In this document: piece after piece, positions 25,619-33,095 of the stretch
How positions within the stretch are numbered: the stretch's first letter is position 1
How the letters are laid out: the number at the start of each line of letters is the position of its first letter
Source: Acuticoccus kalidii
GTDB lineage: Bacteria > Pseudomonadota > Alphaproteobacteria > Rhizobiales > Amorphaceae
Direction of reading: 5' to 3'
DNA length: 64,000 bases
Assembly (NCBI RefSeq): GCF_021556395.1
Contig: NZ_JAKGCS010000036.1
Location: forward strand, 952,076 to 1,016,075
The notes under the pieces: generated by a model
Told to the model about the DNA's origin: nothing
What the model saw: only the letters and a program-made list of their open reading frames with translations
The model's database searches: none
Made by a program: the position numbers and the translations under genes

Positions 25619-26660
25619 TGCGCGCGCCCGCGAGGTCGACCCGAACACCGTCCTGGCTCGACCGGTAGATCGCGTCCTCGACCGCAAGGTTCGTCAGATA
25701 ATCGGCGGCGCTGTTGTGGAGCGGCGCGCCGTCGAGGATGTGGGCGACGATGTGCGCCTCGGTCGCATAGACCGCGTCGCCGGCAAATCCGGTCTCCTGC
25801 CAGTCATAGGCATGGGGCAGCCACTCGTTGGTGCCGAACGGGCGCAGGAAGAGGTTGCCGTACCCGTCGAGCCAGAGTGCGCATTGGGAGCCGTCGAGGA
25901 AGAGCTCTCCCATCGTGAGGCGGCGGTTGGTGGCCGGATGGTCGGACAGGCGGTTGCCGTCGAAGAGCGCGCGCACCCCGTTGCCGTGATCGAGGATGAA
26001 GATCCCGGCGTCCTCGCCGGCGATCTGCGGGTTGAGGCGGCGAAGATCGGCGTAGACGGAGGCCGGTTCGCCGAGGAGATAACGAAAGGTGTCGATGAAG
26101 TGGATCGCCGTCTCGTGGACGAGAAAGCGGTCCATCGTCTGAAAATATGGCTGCCGGTCGAGATAGGCGCGCGCCCCCTGACCGTCGCCGGGCCGAAGGC
26201 GAAAGGAGAGGCCGAAGATCTCGCCGAACGTGCCGTCCTCGATCAGCCGCTTGATCTCGACGAACCAGGGCGAGAAACGGAAATTCTCGTGGACGACGAG
26301 AAGGATGCCCGCGTCTTCGGCGATCTTCACCGCCTCCCGCGCCTCGTCGAGTGAGCGGCAGAACGCCTTTTGGCAGACGGTCGCGATCCCGGCCGCCGCC
26401 GTCATTTCGATCAGCGCCTTGTGGGTCGCTGGCGGGGTGATGATGTCGACGAGATCGGGCTTTTCGGCCGCGATCATCGCCGCCGGGTCGGTATAGACGC
26501 GCGGCACGCCGAATTCCGCGGCATAGGCCTCGGCCTTGGTGCGATCCTGGTCGCAGACGGCGGCGAGGTCGACGCGCGGCATCCGCGCCCAGGCCTCGTG
26601 GTGAAAGCGGCTGAAATAGCCGGCCCCGATGGTGACGACTTTGAGGGGAGCGGTGGGCAT
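25611..26660 (-). CDS. Gfo/Idh/MocA-family oxidoreductase
   Basis: NAD(P)-dependent sugar or polyol dehydrogenase, 349 residues. Rossmann opening KVVTIGAGYFSRFHHEAW, the family EKP-like step appears as QKAFCRS after GIATVC, and HENFRFSPWFVEIKRLIEDG precedes the catalytic HETAIHFIDTFRYLLG (D-x3-H-type region). ATG 26660 matches the glycine-rich loop at residue ~10. The codon context shows coupling with the lactonase gene eight bases upstream and the GntR gene overlapping its end. Together with the lactonase this would oxidise an aldose to a lactone and then an aldonate. Confidence 0.86.
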   Translation of the reverse strand: MPTAPLKVVTIGAGYFSRFHHEAWARMPRVDLAAVCDQDRTKAEAYAAEFGVPRVYTDPAAMIAAEKPDLVDIITPPATHKALIEMTAAAGIATVCQKAFCRSLDEAREAVKIAEDAGILLVVHENFRFSPWFVEIKRLIEDGTFGEIFGLSFRLRPGDGQGARAYLDRQPYFQTMDRFLVHETAIHFIDTFRYLLGEPASVYADLRRLNPQIAGEDAGIFILDHGNGVRALFDGNRLSDHPATNRRLTMGELFLDGSQCALWLDGYGNLFLRPFGTNEWLPHAYDWQETGFAGDAVYATEAHIVAHILDGAPLHNSAADYLTNLAVEDAIYRSSQDGVRVDLAGARSG

Positions 26661-26668
26661 GGCGACCT

Positions 26669-27694
26669 TCAGGCAGCGTCGGCGGGCAGGACGCCCGCCT
26701 CTTGGAGTGGGGTGAGATCGGCGCGCCAATGAGCGGGCTCGGCGCCGACGACCGGAGCCTCGAAGCTCGCGATCCGGTCCCCGAGGAGGCAGCCGAGATA
26801 GGCGGTGCGGCGGTCCGGCCCGCCAAAGGCGAGGCTCGAGATATTCTTCAGCGGTCCGTCGTGCGGAAGGTCGAGCTCGGTGCGTGTCAGGGCGTTCGCC
26901 TGATAGGCGCGCTCGACGGCCTCGACGCGGTCGGGATCGGCGTCGTCGAGGATCGTCGTGAGGGTGCCGTCGGGATCGAGGCGGATCACCGAATTGGAGA
27001 CGATCGAGGTGATCCAGAGCGCGCCGTCGGTGTCGAAGACGAGGCCGTCGGGAAACACACCGCGCCCATAGCGGGCGACGACCTCGCGCCGGCCGAGCGT
27101 GCCATCGGCACGAACCGGAAAGCGGCTCGTCTCCCGGCCGAAAGTCTCGTTCACGTAGAGGAACGCGCCGGCGGCGTCGAACACGCATTCGTTGGTGTAG
27201 CCGAGCCCGTCGGCGACGATCTGCGGCGCGCCGCCGGGCGGGGCCATCAGGATGAAGCCGTCTTTGATGTCGGCGCGCGAGGCGAGGTGGCGGGGAATGT
27301 GGCGGGTGCTCACCGTCACATAGAGCCGGCCCTCAGCGTCCTTCGCGGCGAAATTCGACGGGGGGAGGGGGCGGCCGTCCATCTCGGTGAGGACCGGGGT
27401 ATGGCGGCCGTCGGCGGTGAGGCGGAAGACCCCGCCCGTCGTCTCGCCGAGATCGGTGAGGAGGAAGCTGCCATCGTCGTCGAGGAGGACGCCGTTGGGC
27501 TTCAAGCCCGCGTCGGGCGCCGCGAGGAGGCGCGTGACGGCCCCGCTCTCGGGCGCGAGGATCGAGACGCCGCCGCCTCCCGTCCAGTCCGCGGTGAAGA
27601 GGAGGCCCGACTGGTGCGCGAGGACGCATTCGGGCCGTTTGAGGCCGCCGCCGTGGAACCGGAGCGCGGAGAGTTCGATCGAAGGGCGTTTCAT
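26669..27694 (-). CDS. SMP-30/gluconolactonase-family hydrolase
   Basis: 341-residue six-bladed beta-propeller lactonase that opens sugar lactones to aldonates using a divalent metal. Family hallmarks: LKPNGVLLDDDGSFLLTDLG, YTNECVFDAAGAFLYVNETF (metal-binding Asn), FPDGLVFDTDGALWITSIVS (metal-binding Asp) and AYLGCLLGDRIASFEAP. First gene of the leftward operon lactonase, Gfo/Idh dehydrogenase, GntR, possibly LacI. Divergent from the TctCBA genes, with a shared regulatory region of about 150 bases. No signal peptide, so cytoplasmic. Confidence 0.86.
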   Translation of the reverse strand: MKRPSIELSALRFHGGGLKRPECVLAHQSGLLFTADWTGGGGVSILAPESGAVTRLLAAPDAGLKPNGVLLDDDGSFLLTDLGETTGGVFRLTADGRHTPVLTEMDGRPLPPSNFAAKDAEGRLYVTVSTRHIPRHLASRADIKDGFILMAPPGGAPQIVADGLGYTNECVFDAAGAFLYVNETFGRETSRFPVRADGTLGRREVVARYGRGVFPDGLVFDTDGALWITSIVSNSVIRLDPDGTLTTILDDADPDRVEAVERAYQANALTRTELDLPHDGPLKNISSLAFGGPDRRTAYLGCLLGDRIASFEAPVVGAEPAHWRADLTPLQEAGVLPADAA

Positions 27695-27697
27695 GAC

Positions 27698-27726
27698 TTT
27701 ACGTATACACTAAAACATACGATAAT
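27698..27726 (+). promoter_or_regulatory. Putative tctC promoter with an operator in the spacer
   Basis: TTTACG (27698-27703), 17 bases, GATAAT (27721-27726): a fair sigma-70-type promoter directed at the Tct operon. The spacer holds a perfect inverted repeat CGTAT (27702-27706) and ATACG (27717-27721), so a bound repressor would cover the polymerase site. The adjacent FCD GntR protein is the prime candidate (inference). The site also lies just 4 bases upstream of the divergent lactonase start codon. Confidence 0.55.
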
Positions 27727-27731
27727 GTTAG

Positions 27732-27747
27732 CGGCAATCATTTGCCG
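27732..27747. promoter_or_regulatory. Perfect 6-bp dyad CGGCAA-TCAT-TTGCCG
   Basis: Sixteen-base perfect palindrome just downstream of the putative tct -10 box. It could be a second repressor site (LacI family proteins use short CG-centred dyads) or a leader hairpin. It lies between divergent sugar-acid operons served by one GntR and one LacI regulator. Confidence 0.4.
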
Positions 27748-27845
27748 TTGAACCGCAAACGCGCCGGCATAACCGCCCCCGTCAGAGGGGATCGTCGCCG
27801 CCCCAAGCGGACACGGCAACAACAAAATCGAGGGAGGAAGACGTG

Positions 27846-28865
27846 ATGACTCACAATCTCAAAACGCTTCTCGGACCGTTCGCCGCCGCGGCGCTTCTCG
27901 CCGCGAGCCCGGCGATCGCCCAGGACGATTATCCGAGCCGTCCGATCACCAACGTCGTCGTGTGGAGCGCCGGCGGCGGCACCGACACGGTGAACCGTCT
28001 CATCATGGCCGAGATGGAAAAGGCGTTCGACGGCGCGACGATCAACACCGTCAACCGCACCGGCGGCGTCGGCGGCTCCAACGGAATGTCCTACGTCTTC
28101 GGCCAGCCGTCCGACGGGTACACCCTTGTCGGCCTGTCCGAATCGGTCGTCACCGCGGCGGTCCAGGGCGGCTGGGATCAGCGGATCGACGTCTGGGACA
28201 TCTTCATCGTCGGCGGCTCGCCCGACCTCATCTCGGTCACGGCGAACTCCGAATACGAGACGCTCGATGACCTCATCACCGCGGCGAAGGACAATCCGGG
28301 TTCGATCCGGGCCGGCGCGAGCGCGGCGGGCTCGATCCACCACCTCAACCTCCTCGCCCTCGAAAACGGCGCGGACGTCGAGTTCAACTATATCCCCTAT
28401 GACGGCTCCGCCCCCGCCCAGAACGCGGCCGTCGCCGGCGAAGTGCAGCTCGTCGTCACCTCGCTCGCCGAGCAGCAGCAGCTCATCCAGGCCGGACGCC
28501 TTCGCCCGCTCGCGATGCTGACGCCGGACGGCTTCACCCTCGACGGCATCGGTGACATTCCCTCCGCCTTCGACAGCTTCCCCGACCTTGCCGAATATCT
28601 GCCGATCAGCCAGGCCATCGGCTTCGGCGTGAAGGCCGATGCGCCGGACGAGGTGAAGGCGGCGCTGACGGAGGCCTTCGAGGTCGCGATGGATTCCGAC
28701 GCGATCAAGGAGTTCGGCCGGAACAATTATTACACGCTCTCCGGCGCGACGGGCGAGGAATCGAAGAAGATCTTCAACAACCTCGAAGCCCTCTTCGCCT
28801 GGACGCTGTGGGATCTCGACGCGGCGACCGTCAATCCCGAAGATCTCGGCATCCCGAAGCCGTAA
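27846..28865 (+). CDS. tctC: Tripartite tricarboxylate transporter substrate-binding protein (TctC/Bug family)
   Basis: Periplasmic receptor, 339 residues, with a signal peptide (LLGPFAAAALLAASPAIAQD, cleavage AIA/QDD at ~25). YPSRPITNVVVWSAGGGTDT is the typical Bug-family opening and GGVGGSNGMSYV the ligand loop. Family ligands are carboxylates and amino acids, and sugar-acid context suggests an aldonate or dicarboxylate. GAGGGAGGAAG precedes; I take ATG 27846 over the GTG three bases earlier. A hairpin follows before tctB, consistent with higher receptor than permease synthesis. Confidence 0.9.
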   Translation: MTHNLKTLLGPFAAAALLAASPAIAQDDYPSRPITNVVVWSAGGGTDTVNRLIMAEMEKAFDGATINTVNRTGGVGGSNGMSYVFGQPSDGYTLVGLSESVVTAAVQGGWDQRIDVWDIFIVGGSPDLISVTANSEYETLDDLITAAKDNPGSIRAGASAAGSIHHLNLLALENGADVEFNYIPYDGSAPAQNAAVAGEVQLVVTSLAEQQQLIQAGRLRPLAMLTPDGFTLDGIGDIPSAFDSFPDLAEYLPISQAIGFGVKADAPDEVKAALTEAFEVAMDSDAIKEFGRNNYYTLSGATGEESKKIFNNLEALFAWTLWDLDAATVNPEDLGIPKP

Positions 28866-28874
28866 CGGGCCCTT

Positions 28875-28896
28875 GAGGCGCCCATCGCGGCGCCTC
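28875..28896 (+). terminator. Hairpin between tctC and tctB
   Basis: GAGGCGCC (28875-28882) and GGCGCCTC (28889-28896) are perfect inverted repeats around CATCGC, 10 bases after the tctC stop, in the 102-base gap before tctB. Same placement as in the other importer operons here. Confidence 0.6.
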
Positions 28897-28967
28897 GTTC
28901 GCTCGTCGATCGGGCCGGGCCGCGTCCGCGCGATCCGGCCGCATTCAGCCTCTTGATGCGAAGTCCC

Positions 28968-29771
28968 ATGGCCACCACCAACGCGCCCACCGCAGCACCC
29001 GAGCCACCGGCCGCCGACGGTCCCGAGGACAAGAGGGCCCTTCGCAAGGCCGACGTGTGGACGGGCGGGATCCTCGCCATCGTCGCCGTCTTCATGATCG
29101 CGAAGGCGACCACCTTTCCGCTCGAAGGCAATTATGCCGGTGTGAAGAACGCCTGGTACGTCTCGCCGGCGCTGTTCCCGCTCATCGTGGGCGGCATTCT
29201 CCTCATTTTGTCGATCGCGCTCATCCTGAAGGGGCGGGCGGATTATCGCCGTCTCGCCGGGACCGACCTGTTCGCCGTACCCTGGGGCGAGACATGGCGC
29301 AGCGGCCAGGACGTGGTGATCGTCTCGGCGCTGCTCGCGGGCTATATCGTCGGCCTCATTCCGCGGGTCGACTTCGTCGCGGCGACGGCGTTCTTCCTTG
29401 TCGTCTTCATGCTCATTTATATCGTCACCGTGCCGTCGGCGCGGAGGCTCCTCCTCGGCGGCTTTCTGGCGCTGTCCGGCGGGGCGTTCCTCGTCGCGCT
29501 GGTGGCCTGGCCGGCGCCGCGTTCGGGCGGCCAGAACACGGTCGACCTTCTCATCTGGGCCGCCGCCGGGATCGCCGCCATCGTCGGCATCATGGGAAGC
29601 GCCGCGCCGGCGCGGCGGCGCGCGGTTCAGGCCGTCATCACCAGTCTCGTCACCGCGATCATTCTGGCGGCGGCGTTCAAATATTTCCTCCTCGTCCCCC
29701 TTCCGACGGAAGGGTGGACCGTCGGGCTGATGGACGGGCTGCGCGCCGTCCTTCTCGCGAAGGGGCGTTGA
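28968..29771 (+). CDS. tctB: Tripartite tricarboxylate transporter small membrane protein (TctB family)
   Basis: About 267 residues with several hydrophobic helices (GILAIVAVFMIAKAT, ALFPLIVGGILLILSIALIL, VVIVSALLAGYIVGLIP, FVAATAFFLVVFMLIYIVTV), the TctB pattern. The N-terminal ~25 residues are polar (APTAAPEPPAADG). ATG 28968 or 28956 are equally possible starts; no strong ribosome site is visible. The C-terminal extension beyond the usual ~150-residue TctB adds extra helices. It ends one base before tctA. Confidence 0.82.
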   Translation: MATTNAPTAAPEPPAADGPEDKRALRKADVWTGGILAIVAVFMIAKATTFPLEGNYAGVKNAWYVSPALFPLIVGGILLILSIALILKGRADYRRLAGTDLFAVPWGETWRSGQDVVIVSALLAGYIVGLIPRVDFVAATAFFLVVFMLIYIVTVPSARRLLLGGFLALSGGAFLVALVAWPAPRSGGQNTVDLLIWAAAGIAAIVGIMGSAAPARRRAVQAVITSLVTAIILAAAFKYFLLVPLPTEGWTVGLMDGLRAVLLAKGR

Positions 29772-29772
29772 G

Positions 29773-31299
29773 ATGGGCACCTTCGACCAACTCGGCGCCT
29801 TCGGCGGCGCGATCGTCTCGATGCTTCTCGATCCGTGGTCGGTCGCGATCGTCCTCGGGGCGAGCTTTCTCGGCATCGTCTTCGGCGCGCTGCCGGGGCT
29901 GACGGCGACGCTCGGCGTCGGCCTTCTTGCCACGCTGACTTACGGCTTCGGCTATCAGACGGCGCTGCTCGCCCTCATCGCGATGTATGTCGGCGCGATC
30001 TATGGCGGCTCCTATCCGTCGATCCTTCTCAACATTCCCGGTACGGCCGCCTCCGCCGCCTCGGCGATGGACGGCTATCCGATGGCCGCCCGCGGCGAGG
30101 GCGGTCGCGCGCTCGGCCTCACCACCACGGCGTCCTTCATCGGCACGCTCCTCGGCATGGTGGCACTCGTCGTCCTTTCGCCGCTGATCGTGGAAGTGGC
30201 GCTCGGCTTCACCAGCTACGAGTTCTGCCTTCTCGCCATTTTCGGCATCATCATCTCCGGGACGTTGCAGAGCCCGGATCTCGTCATCAAGGGGTGGATC
30301 GCGGGCTTTATCGGCCTCGCTTTGTCGGTGATCGGGCGTGATCCGCTGATGTTCTATCCGCGCTACACGTTCGGCCTTCCGGCGCTCGATTCGGGGCTCG
30401 AAGTCGTTCCGGTCCTCATCGGCGCGTTCGCGATCCCGCAGATCATCACGACGATCCGCACCGGCGCGCCGCTCGCGAGCCGTCAGGCGATGGGGCGGAT
30501 CGTGCCCGAGATCGGCACGATCTTCCGCAATCTCAAGCACATCGTCCGCTCCGCCTTCATCGGTGTCGGCATCGGCGCGGTGCCGGGCGTCGGGGAGGAT
30601 ATCGCGGGCTGGGTCTCTTATGGCGCGGCGAAGAGCACCTCGCGCCACCCGGAAAAATTCGGGACCGGCGAGCCGGCCGGGCTCATCTCGGCGGAGACCG
30701 CGAACAATGCCTGCATCGGCGGGGCTCTGATCCCGCTCGTCACGCTCGGCATTCCGGGGAGCCCGCCGGCGGTGATGCTCCTCGGCGCGCTGATGCTGCA
30801 CGGTCTGACGCCGGGGCCGATGCTGTCGATCTCGCGGCCGACCTTCCTCGCCGAGCTCGCGGCGGTGATGGTGCTCGCGTCCGCCGCCATGTGCATCAAC
30901 GGGCTCGTCCTCGCCCGTCAGGTCGTGAAGGTGCTGCGCGTGCCGAGCCCGATCTTCCTGCCCATCGTCGCGGTGTTGTCAGTGCTCGGCTCCTACGCGC
31001 TGGGGCTCAACATCGCGAACCTTTATTTGATGCTGATCGTCGGCGTCGCCGCCTATCTCCTGACGGCGATGCGCTATCCGATCGCGCCTTTGGTGATCGG
31101 CGTCATTCTCGGCCCGATGGCGGACGAGAATCTGCGCCGCGCGCTGATGGTGGGGCAGGGGGATCTCACGGGATTCTACACGCGCCCGGTGAGTCTCATC
31201 CTCATCGCCGCGATCGCGCTCACGGTCTTCTCGCAGATGCCGGTCATCCGGCGGGGCCTCGCGCGCCTCGTGACGCGGGGCGCCGCGAAGAGCGCATAG
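29773..31299 (+). CDS. tctA: Tripartite tricarboxylate transporter large permease (TctA family)
   Basis: 508-residue, ~12-helix main permease. Family signatures: FGALPGLTATLGVGLLATLT, GGSYPSILLNIPGTAASAAS and the second-repeat counterpart TLGIPGSPPAVMLLGALMLH, reflecting the internal duplication of TctA. Sodium- or proton-coupled uptake with TctC and TctB. The end is marked by a strong hairpin shared with the convergent LacI gene. Confidence 0.93.
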   Translation: MGTFDQLGAFGGAIVSMLLDPWSVAIVLGASFLGIVFGALPGLTATLGVGLLATLTYGFGYQTALLALIAMYVGAIYGGSYPSILLNIPGTAASAASAMDGYPMAARGEGGRALGLTTTASFIGTLLGMVALVVLSPLIVEVALGFTSYEFCLLAIFGIIISGTLQSPDLVIKGWIAGFIGLALSVIGRDPLMFYPRYTFGLPALDSGLEVVPVLIGAFAIPQIITTIRTGAPLASRQAMGRIVPEIGTIFRNLKHIVRSAFIGVGIGAVPGVGEDIAGWVSYGAAKSTSRHPEKFGTGEPAGLISAETANNACIGGALIPLVTLGIPGSPPAVMLLGALMLHGLTPGPMLSISRPTFLAELAAVMVLASAAMCINGLVLARQVVKVLRVPSPIFLPIVAVLSVLGSYALGLNIANLYLMLIVGVAAYLLTAMRYPIAPLVIGVILGPMADENLRRALMVGQGDLTGFYTRPVSLILIAAIALTVFSQMPVIRRGLARLVTRGAAKSA

Positions 31300-31313
31300 A
31301 CGCGCTGAGCTGC

Positions 31314-31337
31314 GCCCGCCTCCCAAGGGGGGCGGGC
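31314..31337. terminator. Bidirectional hairpin between tctA and LacI genes
   Basis: GCCCGCCTCCC and GGGGGGCGGGC form a near-perfect long stem (one G-T) closed by a minimal CAAG loop, 15 bases after the tctA stop and 17 bases before the end of the convergent LacI gene. Very stable on either strand, without a clear T-run. Confidence 0.6.
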
Positions 31338-31353
31338 CGTCGGACCGGCCGCC

Positions 31354-32433
31354 TCAGGCGCGGGCGACCGGCCCGGTCGATTCGCGCGTGATGACGCCAT
31401 CGGGGCGAAGCACGACGGGCTTCGGCTCGAAATTGCGTCCCTCGATAAGGTCGATCAGCGTCGTCGCCGCGCTCCACCCGAGCCGGAAGAGCGGCAAATG
31501 CACCGCCGTGATCGACGGGGTCATCATGTCGGCTGCCCGTGTATCGTTCAGCGAGATCACCGACACGTCCTGCGGAACCTTGAGGTTCAGCCGGTTCGCG
31601 GCGCGGATGATGCCGGCCGCGATCGGCAGGTTCCAGGCGATGAAGGCGGTGACGGGGTTCGGCCCGGTCAAAATCTCGAGCGTGACGGCCTCCGCGTCGT
31701 GGGCGGAAGGCGGGATGTCGCGAATCGTCTGCACGGTGTCGTCGAGCGCGGCCTCGGACAGGCCGGCGAGGAAGCCGGAGCGGCGTCGATCGGCGAGATC
31801 ACCGGTAACGTGTGCGGACAGATAGGCGATCCGGCGGTGTCCGAGCGCGGCGAGGTGCGCGACGGCGAGCGCCGTCCCGGCCTCGTTGTCGACGACGACG
31901 CTGTGGCCTTTGTCCGCCGCGAGCTCACGGTCGACCATGACGACGCGGGCACCCAGCGAGGCGAGATCGCCGACGAGCTTGGCATCCTGCACGGTGCCGA
32001 GGAGCACGCCGTCGACACGGCTTCCGACGACGATCCGCCGACCGAAATCGTGCGGGGCCTTGCCGTCTTCGACCTGGGCGATGAGCATCGAATAATTATG
32101 CTCGACGGCGGCGCGGTGGGCCCCTTCGATGATCTGGCCGAAATCGGGGTCATCGAGCTCGGACACGACGAAGGCGAGCGTCCACGAGCGGGATAGACGC
32201 AGGCTCCGCGCGTTCGGGTTCGGCATATACGAGAGCTCGGCCGCGGCGGCTTTGATGCGCAGCCGTGTCTCCTCGCGAATATTCAGATTGGGGTCGTTGC
32301 TAAGGGCGCGCGAAACCGTCGATTTCGCGACTTCGGCGCGTCTTGCGACATCGGCCAGCGTGGCGGGGCTGTTGATGGAATGGGGTTTCGATTGAAGCGT
32401 CTTTTCGTCTTGCTGATGACACTGATCATGCAT
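31354..32433 (-). CDS. LacI-family transcriptional regulator
   Basis: 359 residues. HTH PATLADVARRAEVAKSTVSRA at ~23-43, hinge helix NPNARSLRLSRS and a ribose-binding-like effector domain (LAFVVSELDDPDFGQIIEGAH, RRIAYLSAHVTGDLADRR, VISLNDTRAADMMTPSIT). The N-terminal 22 residues are polar; no better start is visible. Divergent from the sugar ABC operon that begins at 33096 across ~660 gene-free bases with several dyads, so it most likely represses that operon until the sugar binds. Confidence 0.87.
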   Translation of the reverse strand: MHDQCHQQDEKTLQSKPHSINSPATLADVARRAEVAKSTVSRALSNDPNLNIREETRLRIKAAAAELSYMPNPNARSLRLSRSWTLAFVVSELDDPDFGQIIEGAHRAAVEHNYSMLIAQVEDGKAPHDFGRRIVVGSRVDGVLLGTVQDAKLVGDLASLGARVVMVDRELAADKGHSVVVDNEAGTALAVAHLAALGHRRIAYLSAHVTGDLADRRRSGFLAGLSEAALDDTVQTIRDIPPSAHDAEAVTLEILTGPNPVTAFIAWNLPIAAGIIRAANRLNLKVPQDVSVISLNDTRAADMMTPSITAVHLPLFRLGWSAATTLIDLIEGRNFEPKPVVLRPDGVITRESTGPVARA

Positions 32434-32681
32434 TCAGGCAATGTCCCATTTTGTATAATAACGCCTGGGGTTAAAATAGTTTGTCCCCAACGGTATCTTA
32501 TCATTATCGCGCGTTTTGGTGAGCCTATATTGTGAATTCTCGTGTCAGCGGCGTATCCCTTCGGCGAAGTCTTCCAAGCGCGGAGCCGCTCGCGAGATCC
32601 TCGAAAGGGGCGTGAGGCAGGCGCGCAATCGGTTCAGGGCCGTCACGGTGGCCGTCTTCCGCGCATTACCTTGATCGTTCA

Positions 32682-32698
32682 CCAATTGGACCAATTGG
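32682..32698. promoter_or_regulatory. Double palindrome CCAATTGG
   Basis: CCAATTGGACCAATTGG: two copies of the 8-base palindrome CCAATTGG separated by one base, itself palindromic in all but the centre. Lies in the long divergent region upstream of the sugar operon. Function unknown; a candidate for cooperative regulator binding. Confidence 0.4.
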
Positions 32699-32922
32699 AA
32701 ATCTGCAGCAGATCGATGCTCACATCCATACATTCGTGCACATTCGGCCACATATTGCACCAAAAGGTTAACCGTGGTGGCCGATTAATGTCGTCTATGT
32801 GGCCAGTTTGCGGATGTGTCCAGAGCGGTCTGTGTAATTTATTGCATGGGTGAAGTAAGACTTCAACGAAATCGATCAGTGTCTGTGGCGTTTTCAGGGT
32901 AGATCCGTCGTCGCCGAGTGTT

Positions 32923-32951
32923 CGCGATGCGGTCGACTGTTTCGCATCGCG
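32923..32951. promoter_or_regulatory. Perfect 9-bp dyad upstream of the sugar-operon promoter
   Basis: CGCGATGCG (32923-32931) and CGCATCGCG (32943-32951) are perfect inverted repeats 11 bases apart. The right arm ends 17 bases before the -35 box at 32969. Candidate operator for the divergent LacI regulator or an activator site. Confidence 0.5.
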
Positions 32952-32968
32952 GCGCCGCGTGAGCATCG

Positions 32969-32997
32969 TTGACAAGCCCCGGAGCGAGCGGTCTTAT
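32969..32997 (+). promoter_or_regulatory. Sigma-70-type promoter of the sugar ABC operon
   Basis: TTGACA (32969-32974), 17-base spacer, TCTTAT (32992-32997). The -35 is perfect consensus and the spacing optimal. About 98 bases upstream of the binding-protein start codon. It is the best promoter match in the window. Confidence 0.6.
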
Positions 32998-33095
32998 TCC
33001 ACTAAGGTTGCGGCGATCGGGTTTTGCTATCGCCGAGACGACCAGAGAACCCGGCAAAAGACCGGGTCATCAAATCCTGTTCTGGGAGGAACGGA

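Larger units (their letters stand above)
32434..33095. promoter_or_regulatory. Long divergent regulatory region (LacI gene / sugar operon)
   Basis: No convincing gene. The DNA is AT-richer than its surroundings and dense in palindromes: CCAATTGGACCAATTGG (32682-32698), GGCCACATA/TATGTGGCC (32746-32754 and 32796-32804), GGTTAACC (32766-32773) and the 9-bp dyad at 32923-32951. The short leftward frame at 32545-32763 has no homology I recognise and no ribosome site. The length and dyad density suggest several regulator sites, or remnants of a lost gene. Confidence 0.5.

Noticed and set aside
27738..29933. 731-codon minus-strand open frame opposite tctC/tctB
   Set aside because: Shadow frame; it spans the hairpin and the intergenic gap of a clear plus-strand operon.
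32545..32763. 72-codon minus-strand frame in the sugar-operon regulatory region
   Set aside because: No ribosome site, no recognisable similarity and it runs through palindromic regulatory DNA.
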